A stretch of 64,000 nucleotides of DNA from Paenibacillus macerans (GCF_023715465.1 NZ_JAMBOE010000009.1:1-64000), one strand, 5' to 3'. Positions 8,935 through 18,464 are shown, numbered from the stretch's first letter. Translations and numbers: made by a program. The notes: generated by a model not told the origin, from the sequence alone.

Positions 8935-11306
8935 TGGTTAGACGGAAGCTAGAGCAGTTCGCCGCCGAGTATGACCGTTCCGAAGAGCGGCTTACCGGCA
9001 GCGGCGATGACCAGAGCAGCATTCATTATCCCGCCGTGTTTCTGTTTATCGGAGACAAAAGCCGTGAGGCCATCGAGCCGATCATGCGGATGAACGAGCA
9101 GAGATGGGAAAACAGCGAGGGATTGATTTATTTGTACGCAGGCTCCGCGCAGGAGCCTGCTAATGCTCGTCTGTTGGAGTATCATTTTACGCTGGCGGCG
9201 AAAGCGGAGGCGAACTCGCATACGCTGCGCCCTGACCTATACCGGCAGTTCTATGCGGATGCGCAGGGCTTGCCGGAGCTCAACCGGATTTTACGGCAGG
9301 CCAGCGGAGCTTTGGCGGAGTACGGCAGGCTGTATCCGTCCTTTGATCGCGTGCGTCTCTCGATCATTACGCGGGTCGACGATCCGTTTAATGTGCTGGT
9401 TCCGGAAATATCGCTGCTCGCGGAAGCGATATTCCGTCAGTCTTTTAAGGCGGTGCAACTGGATTTGTATGCCTTGATCAACGAGCGGGAAGGAGCCGAA
9501 GCTTTTGGATACAGCAGCTCGCTTGGCGTCGCTTTTTTGCGTGAGCTGAACCTGATGCAGCAGCCGGATTTCGCATTGACCGCCCCGCTTCACGTTACCG
9601 AGGATGGGCTGGCGATTCCGGTTTCGCATCCGGCTTCGCCCTTGTTTGATCTCGTCTATATTTTATCGGACCGCGACGAACGGGGAATTGCCTCAAGCCA
9701 GGGGATGCTGGGCTGCTATGAGGTGATATCCCATATTAGTTTGCTTAAGAACAGACAGTATAAGGAGCAGATGTTCCACGCGAACAATGCGGCTTACAAC
9801 AATACTTCCTTCAAAAACAACATTATGACCGAATCCGGGCGGCAGGGTTTTGTCTCGGCCGGATTGTCCAAGGTGAAGCGTCCGAACCAGTCGATCGCGC
9901 TGGCCGTGCTGTATCATTTCTACAGGGGATTGCTCACGAGAATGAAGCAGGAGCCGGCGTTATCGGCGGCGGAGAGGCTGGCCTTTTTTGGAGTGGATGC
10001 AGCGGCCCTGGATCGCGCTTCTCTGCAGTTGACGCCCTCGGAGGAACGCTTGAACGAAATGCATGGCTTGATGACGAACGATATCAGCTATGCGGCAATC
10101 CGCAAACTGTCGCTGAAGGAAGCCGAGGAAGCTTTGTTCGGCGGTGGCGGGGAAGCCTTCTTCCGCAGCAACTTCCAGGAGGAAGCAGCGCGCCGTTTAC
10201 AGGAATTCCGGGCCGGCGACTGGCTCGACGCGGCGATCAAGCAGTCGCTTTCCCAGCATCCTGATGTTGAGATCTATTCCCTGGCGGCCTGGACCGCAGA
10301 TGAGGCGGACGGCGGCTCTTCGGGGATCATGGATCAGCTGAGGAACGGCCGCAGGGAAACGGAGATGCTGCTGGCATCGGGCAAAGCCGAGCTGGAGCAA
10401 TTCCGCCAGGGCCGGGTGGAGGAGCAGGGCTTTCCGCGCCTGCCGATGATGGACCGGCATAATTTACGCAGCTTGATCCGCTATTTGTTTGACCAGGTTT
10501 ATTCCCGAAGAAGGGATATCCTGCGGCTGGAAACGAAGCTGATGCTGATCGCCAAGTTTGAAGAAGCGATTCGGCAACTCCATGACCGGTATCGCGCCGT
10601 CATCACGCAGCTTGAAACGATGGAACAACTGCTCCGCGACACAACGCTCGGCAGTATCCAGACCGCGGATGATTATATCGGCCAGAATATTATGGAGTAT
10701 TATGAGCGAGTCACCGCCGACATTATGGAGCAGTGGGAGAGCAAACGCGGGAAGCAGGCGTTTTTTGCGGACAGTACGATGGGGGATTCCCGCCGTCTGC
10801 TGGACCATGGGATCGAGGGGTTGGCGGATCGGCTCATCGAAGTTTGCCGCAAGGCGATTTTAGCGTCGCCAATGTTCTCGCGCACATTTGAGGAGGAATT
10901 GCTCCAGCGCGCCAATGTGACGGTAGAATACGGCAACAGGTCCGTGCTTACCAAGGAGGAGCTGTTCAAGAAGCTGTACCGTATCTTGGAGGATAATGCC
11001 GCGATCCAGCTTCGCCTGTACGATTACACCCAGGAGCACCGCTACGAGGAAAAATACGTGTTTGGCGATTTTACGAGCGAGTTTGTGCAGCATATTTTTC
11101 AGGCGGATGAGTCGTCGAGGATTTACAAGCTTGGCTGTGTGCACGAGAAGCGCAGCAGCGGCGTAGAGAAGCTGAACCTGATGGGCGGCTTCCACCCCGA
11201 AGATCTGATGTACTATGTGAATGGAAAAGTATACTATGAGACTTATCTTAAGAACGGGTACGAGTTCCACGGAATCGACCAATCCAGGCTGCCAGAGCTC
11301 TGTTGA
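8934..11306 (+). CDS. 790-residue protein of unknown family in the tubulin-like operon
   Basis: I do not recognise any domain. The protein is soluble, with no signal or membrane segment. The N-terminal half is mixed alpha/beta (FLFIGDKSREAIEPI near residue 30). The C-terminal half is long charged helices that may form coiled coils (about residues 440-640). It is one-base overlapped with the tubulin-like gene (TAATG), which implies coupled synthesis and probably a direct complex with that protein. The 40-base gap to the next VWA gene contains a fresh ribosome binding site. A cofactor or adaptor of the tubulin-like protein is the likeliest role, on context alone. Confidence 0.7.
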   Translation: MVRRKLEQFAAEYDRSEERLTGSGDDQSSIHYPAVFLFIGDKSREAIEPIMRMNEQRWENSEGLIYLYAGSAQEPANARLLEYHFTLAAKAEANSHTLRPDLYRQFYADAQGLPELNRILRQASGALAEYGRLYPSFDRVRLSIITRVDDPFNVLVPEISLLAEAIFRQSFKAVQLDLYALINEREGAEAFGYSSSLGVAFLRELNLMQQPDFALTAPLHVTEDGLAIPVSHPASPLFDLVYILSDRDERGIASSQGMLGCYEVISHISLLKNRQYKEQMFHANNAAYNNTSFKNNIMTESGRQGFVSAGLSKVKRPNQSIALAVLYHFYRGLLTRMKQEPALSAAERLAFFGVDAAALDRASLQLTPSEERLNEMHGLMTNDISYAAIRKLSLKEAEEALFGGGGEAFFRSNFQEEAARRLQEFRAGDWLDAAIKQSLSQHPDVEIYSLAAWTADEADGGSSGIMDQLRNGRRETEMLLASGKAELEQFRQGRVEEQGFPRLPMMDRHNLRSLIRYLFDQVYSRRRDILRLETKLMLIAKFEEAIRQLHDRYRAVITQLETMEQLLRDTTLGSIQTADDYIGQNIMEYYERVTADIMEQWESKRGKQAFFADSTMGDSRRLLDHGIEGLADRLIEVCRKAILASPMFSRTFEEELLQRANVTVEYGNRSVLTKEELFKKLYRILEDNAAIQLRLYDYTQEHRYEEKYVFGDFTSEFVQHIFQADESSRIYKLGCVHEKRSSGVEKLNLMGGFHPEDLMYYVNGKVYYETYLKNGYEFHGIDQSRLPELC

Positions 11307-11348
11307 CCTCGTAACACACGAAAAAAGTTGTAGGGAGGAAGTGCAAAT

Positions 11349-12641
11349 ATGCAGCGTAAGATAAACTGGCTCCTAGTGCTGTTCAGTCTCATCGGCGGAG
11401 CGGTTGGGGCTGTGATCGGCGAACTGCTGCTTGGCGAGCTATTGGGCAGGCTGCCCGGATTTGTCGTGGTGGGGCTTTATTTCGGCATCCTGGCCTTGTC
11501 CGTCGGTTTATTCTGCCTGATTGCCGAAATGATCTCCCCCCGTCTGAGCGGGGCGTCATGGAGGCAGCGGTATGTCGGTACTTCATGGAAACTGCTCGTT
11601 CCGGTGACCTTGGTCATGCTCCTGCTAGCGGGAGCGCTCTTTGAGTTTTTATATGAGCTCAATGTGGGACGGGCGAGAACGGTGAAAGATATTGTCCTGA
11701 TTATTGATAATTCCGGGAGCATGCAGGAGACCGATCCGGATGACCGCCGTTATGAAGCGGCAAAATCCCTGGTCGGGCAAATGGATAGCGGCAAGCAGGT
11801 GGCGGTCATCAGTTTCGATGATCAGCCCGTGCTCATTCAGCCTTTTGTTCGTGTCCGTGATCAGAGTGTAAAAAACGAAGTAAACGCCGCGATCGATGCG
11901 CTTGAGCCCACGAATGCGGGAACGGATATCGGCGAGGCGCTGCAGGCGTCGATGGAACAGATCAAAGGGCAGTCCGGCTCCAGAGGCGCGATGGCGATTC
12001 TGCTGTCGGACGGGGTCAGCTCCGTTAACCTGCCGCAAGTGCTCGCCGACTACCAGGATCGCGGCGTGTCCGTAAATACGATCGGTCTTGGCCTTAGCGC
12101 GCCGGGAGGCAAAATAGAGGGGGCGGCACTGCTCCAAGACATCGCTGCGCAGACCGGCGGACAATATTATGATGTCGCGGATGCGTCCAATCTGACTTTT
12201 GTGTTCCAGAAAATATACGACAACAATCGGGATGAACGCACTTTAGTGACGGAACGTACCGGGACAATGGAAAATAGCCCGTATTACATGATCCTGAGAA
12301 TCGTGTTTGTGCTCGGGCTCGGTGCGCTGCTTGGCCTGGCGCTGGGCATGATGTTCGATAACCGGCATTTGGCAAAAAGCTTTACGATCGGCGGGGCCGT
12401 ATCGGGGCTGCTTGCGGGCCTCCTGCTGGAGTGGGGCCTTGGCGGATGGCAACCGGGGGACGCGATGATCCGGCTGTTGGCCTGTCTCGTGCTGGCCGCC
12501 GTGATGACGATGTTCACGCTTGCCGTACCGGTCCCGGCGGACGGTGCCCGGTCTGCTATGCGCCGCAGAGGGGCTGCTGTTCAGAACGGCGCGGCCGGAT
12601 ATCAAGAGCCTGCCAGAAACCGGCGTAATAGCGGATTTTAA
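11349..12641 (+). CDS. Multi-pass membrane VWA-domain protein
   Basis: The 430-residue protein has about three membrane segments before the VWA domain (about residues 8-30, 36-60, 82-102) and about three after it (about 310-392). A basic tail ends the chain. The VWA domain spans about 112-290 with a complete metal site: DNSGS with D120, S122 and S124, a GTDIG threonine and an LLSDG aspartate. The positive-inside rule places both ends in the cytoplasm and the VWA domain outside. The start follows AGGGAGGAAG. It is the second surface VWA protein of the operon, so the two could bind each other or a shared ligand. Confidence 0.82.
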   Translation: MQRKINWLLVLFSLIGGAVGAVIGELLLGELLGRLPGFVVVGLYFGILALSVGLFCLIAEMISPRLSGASWRQRYVGTSWKLLVPVTLVMLLLAGALFEFLYELNVGRARTVKDIVLIIDNSGSMQETDPDDRRYEAAKSLVGQMDSGKQVAVISFDDQPVLIQPFVRVRDQSVKNEVNAAIDALEPTNAGTDIGEALQASMEQIKGQSGSRGAMAILLSDGVSSVNLPQVLADYQDRGVSVNTIGLGLSAPGGKIEGAALLQDIAAQTGGQYYDVADASNLTFVFQKIYDNNRDERTLVTERTGTMENSPYYMILRIVFVLGLGALLGLALGMMFDNRHLAKSFTIGGAVSGLLAGLLLEWGLGGWQPGDAMIRLLACLVLAAVMTMFTLAVPVPADGARSAMRRRGAAVQNGAAGYQEPARNRRNSGF

Positions 12642-12661
12642 AGGGTGAAGGGGGCATCGCG

Positions 12662-13309
12662 ATGCGATTCGTCGAGGCGGAAGAAGGCTTGCCGCTCATC
12701 ACACAGCTAAGTTACAAAATCGATGAGGATCGCTGCAAGCTGCAGTGGCAGTGGCCTGAAGGAATACAGGCGGTTTATATTGACAAGCGGTCTGCCGACC
12801 GGGAGCCGCAGGGGGAGTATCGCAATCCCCCTTCTGCCGCCGGATTGAAGCTGTATACCCGTGAAGAATACAAAGCGGCGGGAGGGTATGTGGACCGGAT
12901 CGACACGATTGGACTCGTCGCCTATACCGTTTATGCTTGCATGATGGAGGACGGAGACAAACGTTTGATCGATCAGCCTGACGCGCGGAATACCGTGGAG
13001 TTCAGCACAGGGCGGGCCAAAATCCGCTATTCCATCTCTCATAAGAGCGGTCTGCTGCGCAGATATAAAACGGTGCAAATCTCGGTGCTTGCGGAAGTGG
13101 AGATTCCGAAAGAAGCGCTTTGTTATGTGAAAAAGCAGGGCAATTATCCGGTAAGTACAGACGACGGGACCGTATATCCTTTTCTAAGGGATTTCCCGCC
13201 GGGCAGAAGCACCTTGCCTCCGATCGAGGTGGGGAAAAACGATTACGTGAGGCTGTTTTTTACCGACGGCCCTAAATACGGAAGACTGTACGAACTGATT
13301 CCGGAGTAA
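12662..13309 (+). CDS. 215-residue beta-rich protein of unknown function
   Basis: I do not recognise the family. The sequence alternates short hydrophobic strands with charged turns, for example CKLQWQWPEGIQAVYI near residues 25-40 and KTVQISVLAEVEIP near 138-151. This suggests beta-sandwich domains. No signal peptide or membrane segment is visible, so it is probably cytoplasmic. It has a ribosome binding site (AAGGGGGC). It lies 20 bases after the VWA gene and 33 bases before the GTPase start. A small adaptor bridging the VWA membrane protein and the GTPase would fit the context. Confidence 0.65.
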   Translation: MRFVEAEEGLPLITQLSYKIDEDRCKLQWQWPEGIQAVYIDKRSADREPQGEYRNPPSAAGLKLYTREEYKAAGGYVDRIDTIGLVAYTVYACMMEDGDKRLIDQPDARNTVEFSTGRAKIRYSISHKSGLLRRYKTVQISVLAEVEIPKEALCYVKKQGNYPVSTDDGTVYPFLRDFPPGRSTLPPIEVGKNDYVRLFFTDGPKYGRLYELIPE

Positions 13310-13342
13310 ATGTACTGCGAGCGAGGAGGAGGAAAGAACACG

Positions 13343-14599
13343 ATGGGTCTGTTCGATTTGTTTAAAAAGAAACCCCAAGCCGAAGCGCGGCCGTTATTTT
13401 ACGATATTGTATGCCCCTATTGCTTCAGTAAATTCGCACCGGATGAAGTCGTATTCAGGGCGACGCATTATCGTGAAGACGATGAGGATTACGCGCTGGG
13501 CGAGGACGAAGCGCTGAATAAATACAGGGAGCGGTTTGGTCTCGATACCGTCTATGAGATTGAGGCGATTTTGCGCCCCCAGGACGTTCCGGAAGAGCAT
13601 TTGATCTATTCGGATCATGTCCTGACCGGATTAAACGACCGCTATGGGGAAGTGACCCGGCGCAGATTATGTCCGCATTGTCATAACGAGCTGCCGGTAA
13701 CGGCGGGCAAAGTGCCCAGCAATATTATTTCTATCATCGGAGCTTCCCAGGTGGGGAAATCCGTTTATATGACTTCGCTGATTCACACCCTGCAAAATAC
13801 GACGGCGGATCATTTTGACGCGGCTTGTATGCCGCTTAACGCCGAAATCAGCCGTAAATTCCGGACCATCTATGAAGAGCCCCTGTTTGAGCGCGGTGAA
13901 CTCTTGCCATCGACCCAGAAAGAGAAGATGCAGGAGCCGTTTATTTTTCAATTTGTGTTCAAGGATGAGTCGAAGCCTCCGCTAACGCTGGTTTTCTTTG
14001 ACGTGGCGGGAGAAGGTATGGTGGATCAGGACTATCTTGGCTTGCAAGGACAGCATATCAAAAACTCTTCAGGCCTGCTGTTTATGGTCGATCCGTTGCA
14101 AATCCGCTCCATCCGGGAGAAAATCCGCATTAACGCCGGAGACAAACCGGGTGAGTGGGTATCGCAATATGATGAACCGCGCGATGTGGTGCTGACAATG
14201 TTCGGAGATTTTATCGCTTATGAGGATAAGGGGAAAACGGACATCCCGACCGCGGTTGTGCTGACGAAAAGCGATATGCTGCACGCCTTGAAGGATGAAG
14301 AAGGAGAGTATATCAAGTCGAACAGCAATATTTTTAATCATGTGGTGCACCGCAAATATTTTAATGTGACCGAATTTGAAAATATCGATGGCGAAATTCG
14401 CCGTTTTATTGAGAAAGTGGATCGGCCTTTCAAAGGTACGATGGACGTATATTTCAAAAACACGGGATATTTCGCGGTATCCGCGCTCGGCAGCAATCCG
14501 GTCGACCAGAAGCTGCAAAATGTTGTGCAGCCGATTCGCGTGGATGAGCCATTCATTTGGCTGCTGTATAAATTGAATTACATCGAGGGGAGAGAATGA
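13343..14599 (+). CDS. Zinc-ribbon TRAFAC-like GTPase
   Basis: The 418-residue protein begins with a split zinc-binding motif (CPYC at 24-27 and CPHC at 110-113), followed by a P-loop GTPase domain. The P-loop is GASQVGKS (133-140), the switch/Walker B region is DVAGEG starting at D220, and the base-specificity motif is TKSD (308-311), a variant of NKxD. An in-frame ATG lies 33 bases upstream at 13310. I chose 13343 because GAGGAGGAGG sits about 10 bases before it, while 13310 directly abuts the previous stop and lacks a clear site. The stop overlaps the GAP1 start as ATGA, so the GTPase and its presumed associated protein are coupled. It likely acts as a nucleotide switch in the system. Confidence 0.83.
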   Translation: MGLFDLFKKKPQAEARPLFYDIVCPYCFSKFAPDEVVFRATHYREDDEDYALGEDEALNKYRERFGLDTVYEIEAILRPQDVPEEHLIYSDHVLTGLNDRYGEVTRRRLCPHCHNELPVTAGKVPSNIISIIGASQVGKSVYMTSLIHTLQNTTADHFDAACMPLNAEISRKFRTIYEEPLFERGELLPSTQKEKMQEPFIFQFVFKDESKPPLTLVFFDVAGEGMVDQDYLGLQGQHIKNSSGLLFMVDPLQIRSIREKIRINAGDKPGEWVSQYDEPRDVVLTMFGDFIAYEDKGKTDIPTAVVLTKSDMLHALKDEEGEYIKSNSNIFNHVVHRKYFNVTEFENIDGEIRRFIEKVDRPFKGTMDVYFKNTGYFAVSALGSNPVDQKLQNVVQPIRVDEPFIWLLYKLNYIEGRE

Positions 14600-17500
14600 C
14601 CGTGAAGCAAGCTTCTCCCGTAATGATTCAGCAGCAGATCTATACCCGAGAGCGGAGCGGGTTATTTCGCGGAACGGAAGGTTTTGATACGGTTGCGGCA
14701 TCGGATGGGCTGGACTCTGTGTTTATCAAGAAACAGCTCCATCCTTTCTGCTTATACGACGCTCCTGCGGAACTGGCTTCCCGGGGCGAGAAGGAGGCCG
14801 CCAGTTATCCGCCGGCGATCCATTTGTTCCATACTGATGGCGGAGATACGGTGCTGGGGCGGAGCATTTATCAGCCGGTGGATTTTACCGGCCTGCGCAG
14901 CGCGTTTCTTACCCATAACTATGTGATTCCGTCCGCGCGGCGGGATGAGATCGTCACCGATTACGGCCGTTATTTTGAAGCGGATTATGCCGAAAAATAT
15001 TTCCAAGAAATCGGCCGGGTGCTGCCGGAGCTTGAGCATCTCCCACAGCGTGCGCGGAACAAGCTGCTTCAGCAGAACGGTCCATCCGGATTGCCGACGG
15101 GCGAGTTGCTGAATGAGCTGAAATTGGACGAGAAGAGCTTTAAACAGCTGCTGTTTGCCGTCATGACCGCGGTTGGGGAAGGCAGAAAAAAGGTATATGT
15201 TGCGCTGGATGTTCCGGCGGAGCAGATTACGCAATACGCTGCGGCGCTGCTTAAAGTGCTGTTCGCCAGTCTGCCGTTCGAACTGCGCCGGCGCTTCGGA
15301 TTCCTCACTTACGCCAAGGAGCCGCAGAGCCGCAAACACATTCATCTGCAATTCGTGGAGCGCGGGAGCATGCGGCCGGGTGACCGGGAAATCGAAAAGG
15401 AATATGTATTTGATCTCGCTTCCGGGCGGCTGCCGCAGGATGAGGTGGAGGACGGCAGACAGCCTTACCTCGATTTTGTTTGGAGCAAGATAGACGATCT
15501 GGAAAGCTTGCAGGACTTTCATCGCTTTGCGGATAAGATGCTTGCGGCCAAGGAGCCGCAGAGCCGGGCCTTGTTGTCCGGTTACCATGAGTTGTGTGTG
15601 TTTTATCAGATTGAAACGGGACATTGGGATTTATATGAAAATCATAAATTAACCGTGCTGCGGGGTTTGCTTGGTTATTTGGAGCCGGCGGGCGCCCCGG
15701 ATTCGAGCCTGCGGCTGAACGATATATTCCTTGCCGCCTTTGACCGGGAATTTGACTGGATAAAACAGCAGAATATAGCCGAGCTGGCGGTCGTGGAATG
15801 CTTCAGGGATTATTACCGGCTGGATAGCCGGAATTATGGCCCCAAGCTGGTCAATTATTTGATCCTTGCGATTAACAACGCGCTGACGGAAGGGCAGACG
15901 GAGCTTGCCTATGCCTTGTACGCTTTGGCCGAGAGCCAGCCCGAGCTGAGCAAAGCCTTTTTTGGCACGGTCCTGAAGCTTGATGAGCTATCCGACAGAT
16001 TGTTTCAACCCTACATCCGCGACAAGTTTGCGGAAGCGCACGGGCCCAAGGAAGTTCTGAACATCGTGCATAGTTGGGCGATCGTCCATCCGGATTTGCT
16101 GCGGAACGCTTCTTTTCAGGAATATGCAATTGAAAGTCTTACGGACAAGCTTCGCAAGCAGCAGCGCTTGCTGTCTGCCGTACACATGGCCCTGGAAAAT
16201 ATCCGCAAATGGGAAAGAACGCCATGGCCTGACAGCGGAATGACCGTGGCGGATTCGGAATTGGCGGGGCGTCTCTCACTTGCCGCCAAAAACCTGCTGC
16301 TGAATGAACTGGAGCCGGACAAGCTGACCCAGGATCAGGTAGTGTCCGCCGTATTTTTGGGCGGAGCGGACGCTTTTGCCGGGCTGCAGCTTGAGGGCCG
16401 GCAGCGCGCTCATGCCGCCATGCTGCAGGCGCTGTACGAATGGTTTACATTGCGCGAGCCGATGGAGGATATTTTTCATAGATTGTCTCCGGGCGACATG
16501 AAGCGGGTACAGGAGCTGGGGCGCGAGTGGCTGCGATCCAGTATCGAATTGACACAATTTGGAAAAATCGTGCTGGCCTTTTATCAAGATTCTAAATCCG
16601 GGCTTGACGATTACGATCAAGTGTTGGAGTATTTCCAGCAGCATGCCAAGGATAAGGAAACGGTTTACGAGTTTATGCTTTGGTCACAAGGCCATCCGTT
16701 TTTTGCCGAGTCCGGGGGGCTTGTTCCAGCCTACGCCGCGGCGCTGATAGCGTATTTTGACAAGCATGACAGAAGCGCATTTAAGAGTAAGGAATACCGC
16801 ACCCTTTACTTCGAGAAAGCGGGAGCGCCGCTGGCGAAGGTATTTGCTGAGGCCCGTCTTGCGCTCTCCCCTCCGCTGAAACGATTTTTTGCCCAAAACG
16901 GGAAAAAAGTCAGCGCGACTATGATTGTCCTGGCCTGCGGCCTCGTTGTGATTGCCGGTATTTTAATCGTGATGCAGCAGCAAGGGATGCTGGGGCCCAA
17001 AGCGTCTCTTGAGGCAACACAGCCACCGGCTCAGGTAGAGGAACCAGAGGCGCTTGTATATGCCGACAATGTGATGGACGACGACGGTACGGAGACAACT
17101 TCACTCGTATTTCTGTTCCCTGGGGCGGAGCAGTGTACTGCCCTTGTTCCGTCAGCCTTGACAATCGAGTCTCCAGGTCAGGCCGCTCAACAATTTACGA
17201 ATTTGAAATACGCAAGCAGTTGTACCGCTGTAAGTCCCGGTTCCGGAGATTCGGGAACGGCCGACCCGAGCGGCGCGGCCGGCGGAGCTGCAGGAACAGA
17301 TGGAGCGAAGAGCGACGATGCAGGGGATGCCGCAGGGGGAAATGAAGGAGACGCTGCGAAAGATACGAATGACAATGCAAAGAAAAGCGCAAAGGAAAAT
17401 ACAGGCGGAAAAACAGAGGAAAATGTGAAGGGAATGGCAGGGGACCAGGACGCCGGACAATCCGGAGATAAGAAGGCCGATTCAACCGGTGGAACTGGTG

Positions 17501-18003
17501 GCACCAATGCAGCGGACAATACCAACACAACTGGTACAACGGATGCAACCAATACGAACAATAAAGCCAATACGAGCGATAAAAGTAAGAAGAACGATAA
17601 AAACAGTAAGAACGATAAAGGAAATACAAGTAATACAAATACAAGCGATACAAGCAATAAAACCAATAAAACTGGTGCAGCCGACGCAAACAATAAAACG
17701 AATAACACCGAGACCGATCCGGCCAGCAAAACTGATAAAACCGTGACAGACCCATCCGGCACTTCCGGTACTTCCGGCACCGATCAGCTTGACGATGTTT
17801 CCAATTCCAAGTCCGATAATTCTACTGGGACTGGGGATGAAGAAATGAGGGAGTCGGCGTATCCGTATCGTGTTGCGGTTTCCCTGGGCATGAAGCTGAA
17901 TTTGCCGGCAGGCAGCCTGATCAAATTGGGGGATCAGCAGTTTACGGTCATCACTCGCGAAGAGGCCGAGTCAAAGATGAATCCGGCAGAATCTCCGGAA
18001 TAA
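14596..18003 (+). CDS. GAP1-type GTPase-associated protein fused to a membrane segment and disordered tail
   Basis: The N-terminus (IQQQIYTRERSGLFRG, then GFDTVAASDGL) resembles the GAP1-N2 domain of GTPase-associated proteins, recalled from family knowledge. About 770 cytoplasmic residues follow, mostly helical, probably including the middle and C-terminal GAP1 parts. One membrane segment lies at about 772-795. After it come about 335 outside residues, of which about 870-1085 are low complexity, first Gly/Asp/Ala and then Thr/Asn/Lys/Asp-rich. A compact end of about 45 residues closes the protein. Its 5' end overlaps the GTPase gene by four bases. The protein would hold the GTPase at the membrane and display the tail at the surface. 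The domain name is moderately certain; the topology is inferred. Confidence 0.75.
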   Translation: MTVKQASPVMIQQQIYTRERSGLFRGTEGFDTVAASDGLDSVFIKKQLHPFCLYDAPAELASRGEKEAASYPPAIHLFHTDGGDTVLGRSIYQPVDFTGLRSAFLTHNYVIPSARRDEIVTDYGRYFEADYAEKYFQEIGRVLPELEHLPQRARNKLLQQNGPSGLPTGELLNELKLDEKSFKQLLFAVMTAVGEGRKKVYVALDVPAEQITQYAAALLKVLFASLPFELRRRFGFLTYAKEPQSRKHIHLQFVERGSMRPGDREIEKEYVFDLASGRLPQDEVEDGRQPYLDFVWSKIDDLESLQDFHRFADKMLAAKEPQSRALLSGYHELCVFYQIETGHWDLYENHKLTVLRGLLGYLEPAGAPDSSLRLNDIFLAAFDREFDWIKQQNIAELAVVECFRDYYRLDSRNYGPKLVNYLILAINNALTEGQTELAYALYALAESQPELSKAFFGTVLKLDELSDRLFQPYIRDKFAEAHGPKEVLNIVHSWAIVHPDLLRNASFQEYAIESLTDKLRKQQRLLSAVHMALENIRKWERTPWPDSGMTVADSELAGRLSLAAKNLLLNELEPDKLTQDQVVSAVFLGGADAFAGLQLEGRQRAHAAMLQALYEWFTLREPMEDIFHRLSPGDMKRVQELGREWLRSSIELTQFGKIVLAFYQDSKSGLDDYDQVLEYFQQHAKDKETVYEFMLWSQGHPFFAESGGLVPAYAAALIAYFDKHDRSAFKSKEYRTLYFEKAGAPLAKVFAEARLALSPPLKRFFAQNGKKVSATMIVLACGLVVIAGILIVMQQQGMLGPKASLEATQPPAQVEEPEALVYADNVMDDDGTETTSLVFLFPGAEQCTALVPSALTIESPGQAAQQFTNLKYASSCTAVSPGSGDSGTADPSGAAGGAAGTDGAKSDDAGDAAGGNEGDAAKDTNDNAKKSAKENTGGKTEENVKGMAGDQDAGQSGDKKADSTGGTGGTNAADNTNTTGTTDATNTNNKANTSDKSKKNDKNSKNDKGNTSNTNTSDTSNKTNKTGAADANNKTNNTETDPASKTDKTVTDPSGTSGTSGTDQLDDVSNSKSDNSTGTGDEEMRESAYPYRVAVSLGMKLNLPAGSLIKLGDQQFTVITREEAESKMNPAESPE

Positions 18004-18212
18004 TATGGTACTATGACTGGGGATGAACTGCTCTTTTGCATTTCGCTGCCTTTCGCAAGCCCTGATCTATCGTACTCCCTATGCCAGATGGGGAGTAGGA
18101 CAAAGACCTCGCCGCAGGCCAAGGCAATAGAGGTAAAAAAGGGCGTTATTTTCGGCAAAGTAGGGAGTTCAGATGAAATAGAGGAATTTTTTTCCGCTAT
18201 TGTTGGTGGAAG

Positions 18213-18233
18213 GGGGCCCAAGGGCCCCTTTTT
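18213..18233 (+). terminator. Rho-independent terminator after the GAP1 gene
   Basis: GGGGCCC and GGGCCCC form a very GC-rich hairpin (18213-18228) followed by TTTTT. It lies about 210 bases after the stop of the GAP1 gene and would end the rightward operon. Confidence 0.7.
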
Positions 18234-18400
18234 CCATCTTGGCCCCCAAATAGGGACAAAAAATTCCGTTATCTGGTGAGAACGGGGCAAAATGGACAAT
18301 ATAACGACATAAATTACCGCTATTTGGATGTAGACTAAAAAGTAGACACGCTGTACCAGCCATTTCCTGGCAAGGGAGAGGGGGAAAGGTGATTTTTACA

Positions 18401-18452
18401 AAAAGCGAGCAGGTCTCTCGCCCGGATTTCCGGTGAATGCCTGCTCGCTTTT
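18401..18452 (-). terminator. Terminator of the monosaccharide transporter operon
   Basis: A perfect 13-base inverted repeat pairs 18401-18413 with 18440-18452 (AAAAGCGAGCAGG and its complement). A smaller CCGG hairpin sits in the loop. On the minus strand the stem ends in a run of T, 12 bases past the permease stop. The A/T ends on both sides could also stop transcription coming from the left. Confidence 0.8.
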
Positions 18453-18464
18453 GCAGTACGAGAA

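Larger units (their letters stand above)
18004..18464. other. Intergenic region between convergent operons
   Basis: About 460 bases separate the GAP1 gene from the convergent transporter operon. The region contains two terminator-like hairpins, described separately, and several short related words (for example TTCCGCTATTG, TTCCGTTATCTGG, TACCGCTATTTGG) that look like degraded intergenic repeats. One 88-codon frame on the plus strand (18013-18279) crosses a terminator hairpin and has no family signal, so I do not call it a gene. Confidence 0.6.

Noticed and set aside
17187..17780. Hydrophobic-looking 197-codon minus-strand frame
   Set aside because: It arises from the complement of the Thr/Asn/Lys-rich low-complexity coding DNA of the GAP1 gene.
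18013..18279. Small plus-strand gene after the GAP1 gene
   Set aside because: It crosses a strong terminator hairpin, has no good ribosome binding site and shows no recognisable sequence pattern.
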